From NCBI GenBank assembly GCA_002914845.1, contig JXTC01000515.1:66542-130541 (forward strand): DNA of 64,000 bases, written 5' to 3'. A program made the translations under genes and the position numbers. The DNA comes from Trema orientale (taxonomy: Eukaryota; Streptophyta; Magnoliopsida; Rosales; Cannabaceae). Below the pieces are notes generated by a model. It was not told where the DNA came from. It ran no database searches and was given only the letters and a program-made list of their open reading frames with translations. Of this stretch, positions 47,243 to 59,216 are shown piece after piece. Every line of letters starts with the position of its first letter. Position 1 is the stretch's first letter.

Positions 47243-49509
47243 ATGGAAGGGTCTTCGTCTTCATCGTCTTCTTCTCCTTCCAAGCCGTCGGTGGTTTTAA
47301 GTTTTTGCGATGAAGACAGTGGAAAGGGCTTTATCAGTCATCTGAAATATGCTCTTTCCAAGGAAGGAATTGATAGTTTCACGCATGAGGACGGTGAGGA
47401 ATTGACTGAGGAATCAAGGTGTTCGATCATCATCTTCTCACCGAATTACGCCTCTTCGGCCTCGCGATTGGACGAAATTGTCAAGATTCTTGATTACAAG
47501 GACACCAAGGGACTGATCGTGATACCGGTTTTCTACGGTGTTGATCCGACTGATGTGCGGAAACTGACCGGAACTTTTGGTCGAGCTTTTGCGAAACATG
47601 CACAAGATCCTAGGGCGCCAAGATGGAAGGAGACGTTAGCACAAGTGACCAATATAGCTGGAAAGCATTTGCTGAATGGGTATGTATAATTTTCTTAATT
47701 AGTCTCTGCTAAATTCATACGTTTTTGAACAGTATCATGATTGGCTGATTCTTACTTCATTCATTACGCTCACATTGTTCTTGTCCACTAGATTGAAAAG
47801 TTTTATCAATCACAGTGTCTTTACAACGTGCGCAGTGGACAGTAGATAATAAACATGTTTACTAGCAAGTCCTATAGAGTAATTTTCTTCAAAAATATTT
47901 TTTTTCGTTTTTATTTTTATTTTTATTTTTATGAATTAGTCGTACTAATTTCATGAATTTTGGATTTTATGACTGCCTCATTCTAACTTGGATCTTAAAG
48001 ACCTAGGATGGAAACACTATCATTAACATTCGTTTGTCGCTAACAACTTTTTTTTTTTTTTTTCGGTAACCTTTTTGAGGTAAATTGTTATACGGTGTGT
48101 TAGAGAGTACTAGGAATTTTTAGGAATTGGAAACTGGGGAACAGGCGCAAAGGAGAAGAGGCGTACTCATAATGTCTCCCTTCTAATAAGTATAGTACTA
48201 AGCTATTATGTGATTGTAGTCCCCTACAAAACAATGGGAGGTGTGGGTGTTGCCGTGTTGGTTAAAAATAGTAATATAGAGTAGTAAATAGTACGTCCAA
48301 ATATTGTGTATATATATATGTATGATTCATTTTTCAGAAATTGTCCAATATACAGCATAAGATATTTTGCAGGAAGATCCCGAAATTGAATGGTCTTTAG
48401 TCCGTGCCTGTGGTCTAATGGGGAATTCTAATTTAGGGAACTCAAAAAGATTCCTAATATTAGGAGCAACATATAAACATTTCTATTGGCTGTCAAATGA
48501 ATTTTATAATAGATTTAACGGACCTTACCTCATTAAATCTCTACATAATTTTTTTCCCAATTAGATTTGTAAATGAAAACAACTCTACCAAGGGATCATG
48601 GACAACATTTCTGGGTTTTTCTTCACTTTTATTTATGTAGGTGGGATCTCCTGACGACTTTGTTCCTGCACCAATTTTTTTTTTTCCCTCGATAATACCA
48701 CTACAGTGAAAGAAAATACATCAATACTAGCTAAATATCTTTATATTCAATTTGCTCTTGTTATTTCGTTTGATTAGTTGGAAATAAGAAATATTTGATT
48801 TCATTGTTATATTTTCTTTTTCTTGGCATCTTCTTCTCCAAATTTCTAGACTAGTTCAGAATTTTTTAGTTCTATTTTTTTAATAGGCATCAGTAGAAAA
48901 AAGTTGATCCTCAGCATCAAGTTGCAGGGTATATTTGTTATTATCTCAAAATGAAAAGACAGTTGTTTTTTTTTTTTTTTTTCCCGTGAGATTAGAAAAT
49001 TCTGCGTTATGGTTAAGTCAAGAATGTCAACCATGGGTTTTTTTACCCACAAAAAAAAAAATTGAATAGAGTTGAAACAATCAAATAATGAATAGGTTAT
49101 CGACGGAAAAAGAAAAGAATCAAGTTCCCATAATTCTTTCTGATGAACAATTTTTCCCTTTTTTTTCCTATTATTATGTTTTGAAAGAAAACTATTTGTG
49201 TAATTAAATATGGTTTTTTTTTGTTTGTTATTTGGGTTGGATGTTGTGGGGATGGAAAGAGAGGAATAAAGAGGAGAGTAGTTTTTTTTAGTAGTAAAAG
49301 AGAGTAATTTTTTTTAGTAGTAAAATCAAGGGCAGGATTATAATGCTCTACGAATTAGAGCACTTATACATTATCATCTCCACCGCTAGATTTAATTAAT
49401 CCAATTCCTTAACATTAAGGAACTAAATTTATTCCCTACTATAAAACTCCTCTTTGTAAATGCAATCTATGATTTGGTAGAGTGTATGATGTTAGAGAAT
49501 GAATATGCA

Positions 49510-49550
<41 letters not shown>

Positions 49551-49912
49551 TTATATTATAAGGTAAATCTGCATCTGTGTACACATAATTCTTCTTATTA
49601 TGTGATGATTGACTGGTTAATGGCTATATTATCTTGTTTAAAAAAATATCCTGAAGGGATGAAGCAGAGTTTATACGGAAGATTGTTGCAGTGCTATCAA
49701 GTAAATTAACTAGTATTCGTACTAGTACTAGTACTAGTGTTGCATCGGCTGACATTTACGAGGCTTGTTTTGGATTGAACTCAAGTGTGGCAAGACTCCA
49801 CTCATATCTATCCACGTGGCTTGCTGGCCTACGGAATATTTGTTTTGCTTTTTTTTTTTTTTCCCGAGGTTTTAATCAAAGTCAAATCTTAATTGCTGCC
49901 GCACGAGTCTGA
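47243..49912 (+). CDS. Truncated TIR-domain protein, diverged (TIR-X type), copy 1
   Basis: Two exons: 47243-47679 and 49657-49912, 230 aa. Exon 1 is a poly-Ser leader, then a diverged TIR domain: VVLSFCDEDSGKGFISHL instead of VFLSFRGEDTR, and about ten residues missing between DGEELTE and ESRCSIII (the ISPQLIQAIE part in copy 2). The usual SSWCLxEL is SASRLDEI, so the Glu (E78) aligned with the NADase catalytic Glu remains but the W and C are lost. Exon 2 (DEAEFIRKIVAVLSSKL..) leads into FGLNSSVARLHSYLSTWLAGLRNI, the stretch that normally precedes the NB-ARC P-loop, then phenylalanines from a 14-T run and a stop. No P-loop or LRR follows. Starting at ATG 47243 gives the normal Ser-rich start. 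Either a short TIR-only protein or a decayed receptor. Confidence 0.75.
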
Positions 49913-50828
49913 AGACTTTCCCTCATATTCTGTAATATGTTATCTGATGTGGAGCCGAAAGCGCATGAAGAACATGTGAGCACCACGATCGCATAAGAAG
50001 CTTCTTCCCGTTGTTTTTTCCCTGTAAACTTCCACTTTCTTTTTTTATTTTTTATTTTTTTTTTATTGTGTAGATTTCTTTCTGTAAACTTCCACTTGTG
50101 TATGAGATTTCTGCGGAGACCTCATAACGAGTTCGTAAAACCGTAGTTAACGGTCTTAAATTTTAATCTGATCTCTACTAAATCGGCGCGCGTGGTGTGC
50201 ATCAATTCGCCCTTTTTCTTTCTTTTAGACAAAATGATTATAATTTTGCTCCTCATTCTTGGGTGTGTGAACAAACTAATACGTTTCACCATAAACACCT
50301 TTAGAAATTTCTATGGCTGACATCGCTGCCATTTTTTTTGTTATTCCTACCGTCACTAATCAATGACGAACATAAATTTATATGAAATAACTTAAATAAC
50401 CTTAAATAAATAGAATGTTAGTCCTTGCAAAAGATCTATAACAAATTGGATAAGATCAATCATCCGTAGTTTTCTTCTTTTTTAAAAAAAAATATCAATT
50501 TATTATGGTCAGATCCTGTTTGAGATTGCTTCTAGATTCTGCTTTGAGTTTTTAAAAGTATTAGGAAAAAAAACAAAAAAAAGAGGGAAAGTTATTGGTA
50601 AATTACTCTGCTTTTGGTTAGCAAATTTTAGAAATTGCTAAGCAGAATTTAAGAAGCGGGTTAAAGATTACTTTTTAAAACTTGTTCTATTATCATAATA
50701 TAAATAATTTAAACTAACATTTTACAGCGAACACAATCTATAGTTTACCGTACACTAGCTATATGTTGCTTTTAAGCAGCACAACAGTTTTATAAATTAA
50801 ATTTAATTACCAAATACCTATGTCTTTT
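48163..50828 (+). repeat. Left arm of large inverted duplication
   Basis: Matches the complement of 51975-54302 at high identity, from gtactcataatgtctccc (48162) through the TIR intron and exon 2 to ccaaatacctatgtcttt (50828). The left arm has about 340 extra bases (48632-48985) and a longer (TTA)n run at 49509-49545. A further block, 51214-51303, pairs with 51880-51974, so 50829-51213 is an insertion on this side or a loss on the other. Confidence 0.92.
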
Positions 50829-51213
50829 TTCTCTCAACTGCCACTAGCAAAATCAAATTCCAAGTTTCATGCCTAGGCTTTTTTTTTTTTTTCTTTTTTA
50901 ATTAGATTTATTATGGCCAGACTAGTTTGTTTTAGTCTTGGATACAAATATTGTAAATTCCATTTTCGACGATTTTAATGAAGACTCTCTCTCAATTAAG
51001 GTTTCGTAAAATAACTCAAGAATCCTAAAAGTAGAAAATTATCACTAAAATACCATCTTTTTTAAAAAAATGTGAAAAAAAATCTTGTATTTTTTAAAAT
51101 TCAAAATAAGTACCATCTATTTAAGGAAAATTATCACTAAAATACCTCTGTTTTAAAAATGTGTGGAAAAAACTATTGTATTTTTTAAAATTCAAAATAA
51201 ATAGATTCTATTT
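50829..51213 (+). repeat. Left-arm-only segment with two tandem units of about 95 bp
   Basis: The block aaaattatcactaaaatacc..ttttttaaaattcaaaata occurs at about 51037-51116 and 51127-51205. The whole stretch has no partner in the right arm. Confidence 0.7.
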
Positions 51214-51660
51214 GAATTATCATATCATTTAATATTTTTGACTGGTCAAAGGTTTTAAAAAAGTAGTAAAATTAATATTTTACCCCATATATTATATTAT
51301 TTAAAGGGACACACCACACTTGAATATGAAGATCTTTAACTCTTATTATATGAATTAAGACGCTGTGCAGTTTTCTCTTCTTCAGTCAAAATAAGCTTGC
51401 CTTCTACAAACTCGCAAGCAAAAAAAAAAATATTTTGCAATCAGGCACTCGAATTCATAAATTAGTAGCAATTAACCCCTTTTCATTAACTACTGTTAAA
51501 ATTTAAACAGAATTTGCATCTGCAAGTCATGTGCGCCCTTTATTTAAGGGTATAATTGTGACTTCACTGATAAAATTTAATTTGGAATCGGTCACTTGTT
51601 GTATTCATTTTGTGTAGCAACATAGGTCCTGTTCAAATTAAAAAAAAATAGGAATTCTCT

Positions 51661-51880
51661 GTGCGGGCCAACCGCTCCAACACTCTTCACTGGCTCTACG
51701 AGGAGGTGGTCATGTTCTTCTCATGAGCCAAGATCACCACCATCTCTGTCGGCAACGACCTCCTCAAGGTCTTCCCAGAGCACTCGACCTCCCTCATCCC
51801 GCACGGAAGACCTCCACCTCGCCCTCCGTCACCTCAACATTCGCACCATCTTCGTCTCCCTTCATATTCAAGTGCGGTGT
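51661..51880 (+). pseudogene. Relic of a GH17 (beta-1,3-glucanase-like) gene
   Basis: A GC-rich island inside AT-rich DNA. Frame 1 from 51661 reads VRANRSNTLHWLYEEVVMFFS-stop-AKITTISVGNDLLKVFPEHS; after a one-base shift near 51807 it reads DLHLALRHLNIRTIFVS. ITTISVGNDLL and LHLALRxLxIRxIxVS match the GH17 region around the catalytic Glu of VGNEV, here Asp. TGA at 51724-51726 and the frameshift make it dead. It lies in the spacer of the palindrome and has no second copy here. Confidence 0.7.
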
Positions 51881-51974
51881 ATTCCTTAAAATAATATAAT
51901 ATAGGGTAAAATATTAATTACTACTTTTTTTGAAATCTTTGATCAGTCAAAAATAGTAAATGATATGATAATTC

Positions 51975-54302
51975 AAAGACATAGGCATTTGGTAATTAAA
52001 TTTAATTTATAAAACTGTTGTGCTGCTTAAAAGCAACATATAGCTAATGTACGGTAAACTATAGATTGTGTTTACTGTAAAATGTTAGTTTAAATTATTT
52101 ATATTATGATAATAGAACAAGTTTTAAAAAGTAATCTTTAATCCGTTTCTTAAATTCTGCTTAGCAATCTCTAAAATATGCTAACCAAAAGCAGAGTAAT
52201 TTACCAATAACTTTCCCTCTTTTTCTTGTTTTTTTTTTTCTAATACTTTTAAAAACTCAAAGCAGAATCTAGAAGCAATCTCAAACAGCAGAATCTAGAA
52301 GCAATCTCAAACAGGATCTGACCATAATAAATTGATTTTTTTTTAGAAAAAAGAAGAAAACTACGGATGATTGATCTTATCCAATTTGTTATAGATCTTT
52401 TGCAAGGACTAACATTCTATTTATTTAAGGTTATTTAAGTTATTTCATATAAATTTATGTTCGTCATTGTTCGTCATGATTAGTGACGGTAGGAATAACA
52501 AAAAAAATGGCAGCGATGTCAGCCATAGAAATTTCTAAAGGTGTTTATGGTGAAACGTATTAGTTTGTTCACACACCCAAGAATGAGGAGCAAAATCATA
52601 ATCATTTTGTCTAAAAGAAAGAAAAAGGGCGAATTGATGCACACCACGCGCGCCGATTTAGTAGAGATCAGATTAAAATTTAAGACTGTTAACTACGGTT
52701 TTACGAACTCGTTATGAGGTCTCCGCAGAAATCTCATACACAAGTGGAAGTTTACAGAAAGAAATCTACACAATAAAAAAAAAATAAAAAATAAAAAAAG
52801 AAAGTGGAAGTTTACAGGGAAAAAACAACGGGAAGAAGCTTCTTATGCGATCGTGGTGCTCACATGCTCTTCATGCGCTTTCGGCTCCACATCAGATAAC
52901 ATATTACAGAATATGAGGGAAAGTCTTCAGACTCGTGCGGCAGCAATTAAGATTTGACTTTGATTAAAACCTCGGGAAAAAAAAAAAAAAGCAAAACAAA
53001 TATTCCGTAGGCCAGCAAGCCACGTGGATAGATATGAGTGGAGTCTTGCCACACTTGGGTTCAATCCAAAACAAGCCTCGTAAATGTCAGCCGATGCAAC
53101 ACTAGTACTAGTACTAGTACGAATACTAGTTAATTTACTTGATAGCACTGCAACAATCTTCCGTATAAACTCTGCTTCATCCCTTCAAAATATTTTTTAA
53201 ACAAGATAATATAGCCATTAGCCAGTCAATCATCACATAATAAGAAGAATTATGTGTACACAGATGCAGATTTACCTTATAATATAAACATTAATAATAA
53301 TAATAGTAATAATTGCATCATCATTCTCTAACATCATACACTTTACCAAATCATAGATTGCATTTACAAAGAGAAGTTCTATAGTAGGGAACAAATTTAG
53401 TTCCTTAAATGTTAAGGAATTGGATGAATTAAATCCAGCGGTAGAGATGATAATGGTATAAGTGCGCTAATTCGTTGAGCATTATAATCCTGCCCTTGAT
53501 TTTACTATTTAAAAAAACTACTCTCCTATTTATTTCTCTCTTTCCATCCCCGCAAACATCCAACCCAAATTACAAACAAACAAAAAAACGTATTTAATTA
53601 CACAAATAGTTTTCTTTCAAAACATAATAATAGGAAAAAAGGAAAAAGGAAAAATTGTTCATCAGAAATTTAATGGGAACTTGATTCTTTTCTTTTTCCG
53701 TCGATAACCTATTCCTTGTTTGATTGTTTCAACTCTATTCAATTTTTTCTTTCATGGGTAAAAAAACCCATGGTTGACATTTTTGACTTAACCATAACGC
53801 AGAATTTTCTAATCTCATGGGGAAAAAAAAAATAAGTGAAGAAAAACCCAGAAATGTTGTCCATGATCCCTTGGTAGAGTTGTTTTCATTTAAAATCTAA
53901 TTGGGAAAAAAATTATGTAGAGATTTAATGAGGTAAGTTCCGTTAAATATATTATAAAACTCATTTGACAGCCAATAGAAATGTTTACATGTTGTTCCTA
54001 ATATTAGGAATCTTTTTGAGTTCCCTAAATTAGAATTCCCCATTAGAATACAGGCACGGATCACTAAAGACCATTCAATATCGGGATCTTCCAGCAAAAT
54101 ATCTTAAGCTGTATATTGGACAATTTCTGAAAAATGAATCATACATATATATATACAATATTTGGACGTACTATTTACTACTCTATATTACTATTTTTAA
54201 CCAACACGGCAACACCCACACCTCCCATTGTTTTGTAGGGGACTACAATCACATAATAGCTTAGTACTATACTTATTAGAAGGGAGACATTATGAGTACT
54301 GT
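51975..54302 (-). repeat. Right arm of large inverted duplication
   Basis: Complement of 48163-50828. A 27-bp tandem duplication (gcagaatctagaagcaatc.. twice, 52262-52316) is present here but single in the left arm, and the TTA run is shorter. The inner continuation 51880-51974 pairs with 51214-51303. The central spacer is about 51304-51879. Confidence 0.92.
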
Positions 54303-55471
54303 ACTTATTAAAAATTATTCCAATTCTTTTTGCTCACAGTAATGAGTCCAATTCTAATCATGCAGGCGCAGTATTAATACTTGGATTATCTACTGATTTA
54401 AATTTTATTTTTCAGTTCTAATTTTTTCTGTCAGTTCGTCATTAGCATCTATGAACTACAATAGCTTCTTTTCATCTCTGTCAGATCAAATCATAAGCTA
54501 AGGGCAAGAAGTTTACAAGGAGTACTCTAATAGAGAAAATAAAGGGATAACTGCAAAAAAAATTACCCTCGTGTTTGGATGTTATGCAATTTAAACCCTA
54601 AAGTTTGGATTCTGCAAAATAATACCCTGAGATTACGAATTTTTGAAAATTAATACCTTGTGTTGATTTTTAACTGATAAAATACAATAATATCCTCAAA
54701 ATTAAGATGAATAATATGAATTAATCTAGTTTTAATAGAGGATATTATTGTTTTTTCGTTCTTAAAATTGGTTAAAAAATCTGTCCAGGATATTAATTTT
54801 CAGAAATTCTTAATCTCATGGTATTATTTTGCAGAGTCTAAACTTCAGGATTTAATTTGCAGAATACTCAAACTTTAGGTTACAATTATCCCGAAAATAA
54901 ATAAAGAGCAAAAGAAAGTGGAAATTAAATATTAACCACACCATAAATTAACCTAAAAAATTAAGAAAACGTAAACCAGAAAGATGAGCAATACGTACCC
55001 ATCTTCAAAAGCAAAACCACGTAGATTGGCCACTTCAATCAAAGCGTTTCTCCAGATTTGAATCCTAGAATCTCCCTCGTACTTAGAAAACGCCTCACCA
55101 AACATTCCAGTCTGACATTGTACATCAGATCGATTCACATGGTAAAAAACGGGTAGGACAATCTGACCCATTCTCTTCATGCAATCAAGAATCTTTACCA
55201 GTTCAATCAAGCACCAGCTCGAAGAAGCATATCGAGGTGAGATGATTATGATACTACACCTCGAATCCTCAATCGCTTGAATCAATTGCGGTGATATGAA
55301 CTCGCCGGCCTCGATTTGTTGGTCGTCTATGAAAGTCTTGATTCCCTTTTCGCGCAAACGAGCTTTCAGATGACTCAAGAAGCCGTTGCGAGTATCTTCG
55401 CCTCTGAAACTCAAGAACACATCATGCTTTTTCAATGCGTTTGAAGGAGAAGAGAACGAAGAAGATGCCAT
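52927..55471 (-). CDS. Truncated TIR-domain protein (TIR-X type), copy 2
   Basis: Two exons on the minus strand: 55471-54999 and 53182-52927, 242 aa. The TIR domain is well preserved: DVFLSFRGEDTRNGFLSHL (17-35), GIKTFIDD, ISPQLIQAIEDSRCSIIIISPRYASSSWCLIEL with the catalytic-type Glu at 90, then VLPVFYHVNRSDVQCQTGMFGEAF. Exon 2 is identical to copy 1 at all but one of the last 73 residues (GLNP for GLNS). It likewise stops after the pre-P-loop LRNI and a phenylalanine run, so NB-ARC and LRR are absent. Plant TIR domains hydrolyse NAD+ in immunity and TIR-only proteins exist; whether this one is expressed is unknown. The intron carries a MULE-like insertion (54544-54892). The genes are convergent, tail to tail. 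Confidence 0.85.
54544..54892. mobile_element. MULE-like element in intron of TIR copy 2
   Basis: 349 bp. It begins GGGATAACTGC and ends with the complement (..caattatccc). Perfect 9-bp duplication GAAAATAAA at 54535-54543 and 54893-54901. Long inverted ends contain accctaaagtttggattctgc and its complement. Outside the palindrome arms. Confidence 0.88.
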
Positions 55472-57240
55472 AACAATTTTTTCGTTTTACTAATTTTTCT
55501 TCTTTGTTATGTATTTTTTTTTTTAAAATATAATTCAGAAGCAAAAGAATTCTTCAATGGCGGAAGATAGCAGTATGGGAAGAGAAACCTTTAGGGTTTC
55601 TGAAACTATGGTCTTTTAGGAAATTACACGAAGACTTCGTAATTCGCGTATTGCTCTCTTTTTGTCAACGGAGAAAACGCGTAAAAGGGGATCAGTAAGA
55701 AAAGAAAATGAAAGTAATTTATTACTTTTAAATAAAGTAATAGAAGGAAAGGAAAGTGAATTGATATTCAATAAAAAAAATGGAAAGGAAGGCAAATAAA
55801 TTATAAAACACAATGTCATCCAATTAAATCAGCAAAATGAATAGGTTGATCAGAAAATAAAAACTACACATATTCAAAGCTTTTGGCTGGTTACTTTATA
55901 CCTTCAAATAAAATCCCTTGGCTGGTTACTTTATACCTCCAGATAAAATCCCATTTCATTTGTCTACTTGGTTGCCATTTTCGAAATGAAATGGACGTTC
56001 CCATTTCATTTGTATAATTGTCTGACATTTTCGAAATAAAACTGGCACTCGCTCGTGACGTCCCTAGGAATCGAACTCCTAATCACCCACTTAAAAGTTT
56101 TTGAGTTAATATCCTAGTAGCCACCACACCAATTGAAAGGGTGGTTATCCGGGATGCCAACTCTAAAGCTCTTAAGTAAGTAGTTAGAGATTCGATTCTT
56201 TGAATATTACTTTAGGAATGAGAGTACCCAAAGTCAAAAACTAATGCTGAACAAATAGGGGCAAGAGCCAAGATTTTTTTTATTTAGTATGGGCTTAGAC
56301 TATATTTTATTTATTTTATGGAGGTTATTTTGTATTTTTCTATTTTTCAGTAGGGCTTTGTATATAATTTTGACTAAAAAAATTATAAATATATTGAATT
56401 ATTAGGCTTTTTAAAGAAATGAGAAAACTGAGTAGGAGTTTAAGCCCACTAGCCATAAAGTGGCTCCGTTCCAACAGCACGGACATATTGGACTGCAACA
56501 TTCAAACAAGGCATAGTGTCAAATATGACACTGCGATTGATACTCATTTTTTTTACTGAATTTGTTACTCATTGTTTGTGATGAGGATGGGATTGATATA
56601 TCTTATAGTTGGCTCCATTTTTTTCCTTGAAAATATATTGGGAGCCACATATGCCTGGTAATAACAACTAGAAAACAGTAGAAGAAGACGATGAATAGGA
56701 TGTTTAGTTTAGATGTCTCCGCAGTTCTACTCATTCTAAACAGTTCTGAAAATTCGAGACTTAATTCGACACCAAAAAATAAGAAGTTTCACAAGTGATA
56801 GCCAGCCTTATATGTTAAAATTAATAAAAAAAATTTGAGTAAACAAAGAGTATATACAAAATTGAACAAAGATCATTTCTCATATTTATTGTTCTAACCA
56901 GGTAAGGACTTCCCTACCATATTAGAAGTGTCAAAAAGAATAAATATAATTGGAATGCTAACAAGTATCATTTAACGAATTCTACTATACTTAAAACCGC
57001 GTGTCGTCTCACCAGAACAAACGACACGTCGTGTAGAGTTGGACGACAAGGGTTGGTATAGTAGTCAGAAAACCGGGAGTATAAACTCGTAATTATTCGT
57101 ACGACATGTCGCTTTACATGTGTTTCTTTGCACTCTTATCACATCTCAAAAGATCGCCTGACCGAAAACCCTCTGATCCAAAAGTAAGTCTTTTTTAACT
57201 TGTTTGCCTCCTAAGATTAATAAAAACAAAAATACAAAAC
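55472..57240. other. Intergenic; decayed tRNA-like SINE pieces near 56050-56220
   Basis: 56060-56150 read on the minus strand has gtggtggctactagg (A-box-like) and attaggagttcgattcc (B-box-like). 56165-56215 on the plus strand has gttagagattcgattc. No flanking duplications could be fixed. 56990-57180 shares the acgacatgtcgcttta motif with the TIR copy 1 promoter. No gene otherwise. Confidence 0.4.
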
Positions 57241-57249
57241 GACACAAAA

Positions 57250-57590
57250 ATGGAAAGACCCTCCCCATCGTCGTTTTCTTCCACTTCTAGTCGTTGGAGA
57301 AATTGTGAGATGTTATTGAGTTTCAGCCCTGAAAGACACCGGCAATAGCTTCACCAGTGACCCGATTTCTCATTTTCGCAAAAAAAGGAATCGTGACGTT
57401 CGCGCACGGGGAGAACCCATCAAAGACTCGAAATGTAAGGACATCATTTTCTCTCCAAGCTACGTGTACGACACCAGAGTCAAGGTTTTGGAGAAGCGTT
57501 CGCTGTGCACGATCAAGACTCCAGGGTTCAAAGCAATAGAAAGATGTGGCTGATCTTTCTGGATCGCATTTACAGAATAGGTAACACCTT
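57250..57590 (+). pseudogene. Third TIR gene, broken
   Basis: Starts ATGGAAAGACCCTCCCC after a leader similar to copy 1. Pieces in changing frames match the TIR fold of copy 1: LLSFSP.., KKGIVTFAHGE (compare KEGIDSFTHED), KDIIFSPSYV (compare CSIIIFSPNYA) and FGEAFAVHDQDSRVQ (compare FGRAFAKHAQDPRAP). Stops and at least two frameshifts separate them. It ends near 57590 where the donor would lie; no exon 2 was found downstream. Confidence 0.75.
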
Positions 57591-57599
57591 TTACTTATA

Positions 57600-59216
57600 C
57601 ATCTCACTAATTTTCCCAATGTTCAAACTGTAGTAAGACGATATCAATTTAATCGTATTAACCAAAGTCTGGTTAATAGTAGTTGTTTTGTGTATTTAGA
57701 AAATTGCCATAAGTACCCCGTTATCCAATTGATGGAGCTCGCATGGTCTTTGACTTTGTCCTAGAAGACTTAAGTCAAAATAAATTTTTATATCGGTAAA
57801 TTAAGGTCCAATAGATAACACTAAATTATTCTAAAGGAAGGACATCTCAAATTATGTTGTATATTCTATTAATTTTGCCAAGTCAGTTTGAGCGGAATCA
57901 TTGGGTTAGCATGGCACAAACACATAAAAATTGGGAATTGGGTGACTTTGAGGGTGATGTTAAAGAGACTTTTAGGATTTGCAGAGAGAAATGAAGGTAA
58001 TCGTAGACAAGTTAAAGGCCACAACAATGGAGTAGATTTAATGCAATGTAATGAAGTTGCAGCGTGTTGATTACTTTTGTAAGAAAAAAGTGTCTTTTTT
58101 ATAAAAGAATTATTTTTGGACCTTTTTTCATTTTTCATCTTATTGGACATTCTTCTTTAATTTTAATTTTAATTTTTGTTTTGAGTATTTGTCATTTGCT
58201 TAATCATGATAATTATAATCTGATAATATTGCCTAATTGATTATTTGTCATATTTGCTAGAGATATTTGGAATATTCTATGGGATCATTTTCAGGAATGA
58301 GAAGGGAACCTGAGCAGTTTCCCATCTATGTTCGAATCTTTTTTTCCCATTTGTGTTATTTAGTCCAATTAATTCTGAATTTTGGCTGGTTAATGACTAG
58401 TTTTGTGCCGGAATTCATGCAAGGAAAATGACTAGTTACCTGTTTTTATTCTGCGCTGCTTGCAAGAGCAGTGCCAAAATAAGAAAAGTCTATTTTTGCC
58501 TAAATTAACGTCTGAGATTTATTTTTATATATTTCCGAGTGCTTATAAATGTGTGATATCCTTAATAGTTCACGAGTTTAATGTAGGAACATATTACCCA
58601 AAATCATAGTCTCTCATAAATGCAATTTTTTCATTACATACTCCTTGATGCAACAACAACGGTAGAGTTCTTAATATGGAAACGAATTAGATTTGGCTCA
58701 TTTATGTTTAAGTAGTGCAAGTAGTGCAGGACTAGGAAGCAAGGTACATTTGCTTATAAAAAGCTTGAGAATTCTGTAAACCAAGTATGCCCATATTGAG
58801 CGTAATAGAGAATTTTTTTTATTTAAGGACTTTTGGGTGTGAGTTTTTTTTTTTTTTTTTTTATAATCGATTTATGTACTTAGAGGATTAGCTCTGGGAA
58901 TTTTTATAATTGAGAGTGATTAAGTTTTTTGGGAATTTTTATAATTGAGAGTGATTAAGTTTTTCAGGAGAAGAATTGGGCATCTTCGGGAGAAGATAGG
59001 ATGTAATAACTAGAAGGAATCTAAGTGTGAAGAACTGAAGACGCACCGAAGTAGAGAATATTGATATAAGCTTTTGAAAGGAGTTGAAGAGCTCAGAGTC
59101 GAGAAAGCCCAGTGAGCTTGCAGAACGTATAAATGATAAAATGAAACATATTACGTTAAGAGACAAGAAAGAGTCTTACTTTGAATAAGTCAGTTAGCGT
59201 TTATACTTTAAAATTA
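57600..59216. other. Intergenic; 35-bp tandem duplication at about 58896-58965
   Basis: gggaatttttataattgaga.. occurs twice in a row. Other sequence is AT-rich without recognisable genes. Confidence 0.5.
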
